Below, piece after piece: positions 21,180-22,004 of a DNA stretch of 22,004 nt; the stretch's first letter is position 1, and each line of letters starts with the position of its first letter. The translations under genes were made by a program, and so were the position numbers. The stretch lies in contig JAZQAY010000109.1 in assembly GCA_045545455.1 (NCBI GenBank), positions 1 through 22,004 on the forward strand, read 5' to 3'. Under the pieces are notes generated by a model that ran no database searches, had not been told where the DNA came from, and worked only from the letters and a program-made list of their open reading frames with translations. This DNA is from RUG754 sp045545455. Lineage in GTDB: Bacteria > Bacillota > Clostridia > Peptostreptococcales > Anaerovoracaceae.

Positions 21180-21208
21180 ATTATATCATAACTATTTAGA
21201 TCTTTCGA
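21180..21208 (-). promoter_or_regulatory. Probable promoter of the ydbC-rhodanese operon
   Basis: On the minus strand a perfect TATAAT (complement of 21180-21185) is 17 nt from a weak TCGAAA (complement of 21203-21208), 34 nt before the ATG. Confidence 0.45.
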
Positions 21209-21230
21209 GTATTTCAGTTGTTTCTTCTTA

Positions 21231-21500
21231 GGGCGGGACGGGTCCCTGCGATCCACTGGCGTCTCCCCCGTGACGCCCCGCGAAACCTTTCCCTTTGCAG
21301 GAACCCTGTTCCCAGTTTCAAGTCTATCATGGATTGAGGGTGATTTAAGGGACAGCCCGCTGGCAAAATACAGGTGGGATACAAAACGGCGCCGGAATGT
21401 CGAAGCGCCCGCACTATCCGGTGGCAATAATATTGGGAAAAGATATTCGCATTGATCGCCGAATAGTTATTCGTATACAAGCATCATTACTACCTCCAAT
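21231..21500 (-). other. Gene-free stretch with clustered short hairpins and an isolated ribosome binding site
   Basis: No reading frame here looks like a protein I know. Three GC-rich hairpins occur close together: GGGAC-GG-GTCCC (21235-21246), GGCGTC/GACGCC (21258-21277) and GGAAC-CCT-GTTCC (21300-21312). On the minus strand a strong GGAGGTAG is followed by ATGATG and a six-codon frame (MMLVYE, stop), then CGAATA/TATTCG (around 21458-21471). It may be a decayed gene, a leader, or a structured RNA; I cannot decide. Confidence 0.3.
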
Positions 21501-21518
21501 TAGCGCAAAAAATCTTCT

Positions 21519-21715
21519 TGTCGTGTATTCGCCCTGTTTTAGAAAAAATATACACGACATTTTTACCGCTTTCATAAGCCTGGCAATATAAAAAACAGCC
21601 TGAATGGCATATTTTGCTGTTCAGGCCGTTATTTTCTTTGAATATTGATATTGATTTATGCAAATACGGAAATCGGGTCGTGCATTTCCACCAAAAGATT
21701 TGCTTCGTACACGAC
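21519..21715 (-). repeat. Composite stem-loop repeat, copy 2
   Basis: Same modules as 18700-18908. TGTCGTGTAT/ATACACGACA (21519-21528, 21550-21559) is followed by five T on the plus strand, so it can act as a terminator. AACAGCCTGAA/TTCAGGCCGTT (21594-21604, 21620-21630) has one mismatch and the loop TGGCATATTTTGC. Then come GCAAAT (21660-21665) and GTCGTGCA (21677-21684), which pairs with TACACGAC (21708-21715). The distance from GCAAAT to GTCGTG is 17 bp start to start in both copies. It lies 37 nt after the stop of the minus-strand DMT gene. Confidence 0.7.
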
Positions 21716-21752
21716 AACCTCTGCGCGGCGCAAAACACACCGCTCTCACGCC

Positions 21753-22004
21753 TCACTCACTCTTCCGCACGAATATCTTCTTTAAGTCCACTTCCATGGC
21801 GATCATGCTGACCACCAGGATGACCTCGCCGATTATGGCTCTTGGGAGCAGCATCTCGTGGAGGATCAGGCGTGCGCCGATCCTGGAGAATACGGGCTCC
21901 AGCGTATAGATGACGCCGACGCGGCTGGCTTCGGTGTACTGCTGTGCGATGGACTGTGCGATGAAGGCGAAGCCTGTGGAGAAAAGCATGAGAAACAGCA
22001 GGCA
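21753..22004 (-). CDS. EamA/DMT-family transporter, C-terminal fragment (5' end outside window)
   Basis: The frame is open from the right edge to TGA (21753-21755), giving 83 residues. One helix is partly seen (CLLFLMLFSTGFAFIAQSIAQQ). It is followed by the loop YTEASRVGVIYTLEPVFSRIGARLIL, the conserved 'P/E-A...i..lePvf..l.a...l.E' segment of the second EamA repeat. The last helix is RAIIGEVILVVSMIAMEV, with a basic tail (KKIFVRKSE). This supports an inner-membrane drug/metabolite transporter of unknown substrate. The LEPVFSRIGARLILHE block is well conserved, so the gene appears intact as far as it is visible. It is not the same gene as at 1-197, which is on the other strand. Confidence 0.88.
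   Translation of the reverse strand, partial: CLLFLMLFSTGFAFIAQSIAQQYTEASRVGVIYTLEPVFSRIGARLILHEMLLPRAIIGEVILVVSMIAMEVDLKKIFVRKSE

Noticed and set aside
21214..21480. Minus-strand frame of 88 codons upstream of ydbC
   Set aside because: Its start would be TTG and the nearby GGAGG instead serves an ATG in another frame; composition is not protein-like and no family is recognised.

Overview
The window looks like chromosomal DNA of a low-to-mid-GC anaerobic Firmicute, most likely a Clostridia member (Lachnospiraceae or Anaerovoracaceae-like). The grounds are strong AGGAGG-type ribosome binding sites before most genes, an EFR1-type flavodoxin/ferredoxin protein, a giant coiled-coil FtsX permease, a NimA-like flavoprotein, a YdbC-like protein, and many short intergenic stem-loops. 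No rRNA, tRNA, transposase, integrase or phage gene was seen. Almost all genes are on the minus strand. The exceptions are the 3' end of a DMT transporter at the left edge and a hicB-like gene at 12973-13368.

Layout. 1-197: tail of an EamA/DMT transporter. 198-596: gene-free, with tandem GTGAACAG/CTGTTCAC hairpins and a possible thioesterase remnant. 597-2319: YcxB-like membrane protein, histidine phosphatase and a DUF202 membrane protein with an unusual heptad-repeat N-terminus. 2342-3110: solitary RelB/DinJ-type antitoxin between two near-identical terminator hairpins, next to an alternating CCCGTCC/GGACGGG array. 3117-6460: three-gene operon of N-acyl-D-amino-acid deacylase, metallo-beta-lactamase-fold hydrolase and EFR1 ferredoxin/flavodoxin protein. 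6555-11277: four-gene run of PLD-helicase-DUF3427 protein, NUDIX hydrolase, OLD/ABC-like AAA ATPase and beta-carbonic anhydrase. The AT-rich helicase and its partners look like a nucleic-acid defence or repair cassette. 11373-12796: four small genes of unknown function. 12973-13368: orphan HicB. 13435-13917: NimA-like flavoprotein. 14052-14371: a strictly 52-bp-phased array of 8-bp dyads. 14389-18540: ABC exporter (ATPase plus a large FtsX permease) whose permease is cut by one in-frame TAA. 18571-18912: strong stem-loops. 18913-19621: HigA-type XRE regulator with a textbook self-operator promoter, and a small unknown gene. 19983-21146: YdbC-like, rhodanese and unknown-protein operon. 21147-21752: gene-free, repeat-rich. 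21753-22004: tail of another DMT transporter.

Two themes stand out. First, several intergenic regions carry regularly spaced, alternately inverted short sequences, each locus with its own stem sequence (GTGAACAG, CCCGTCC, AGACTGAT). The clearest is the 52-bp array behind the FtsX gene; 52 bp is close to five helical turns, and a further copy of its half-site overlaps the -35 of the adjacent nim-like promoter. Second, a composite repeat of about 200 bp occurs twice in the same orientation downstream of minus-strand genes (18700-18908 and 21519-21715), and its hairpin module occurs a third time after hicB.

Three genes resemble the antitoxin half of toxin-antitoxin pairs (RelB/DinJ, HicB, HigA) and none has a recognisable toxin beside it. 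All function calls come from motif reading; no database search was possible.
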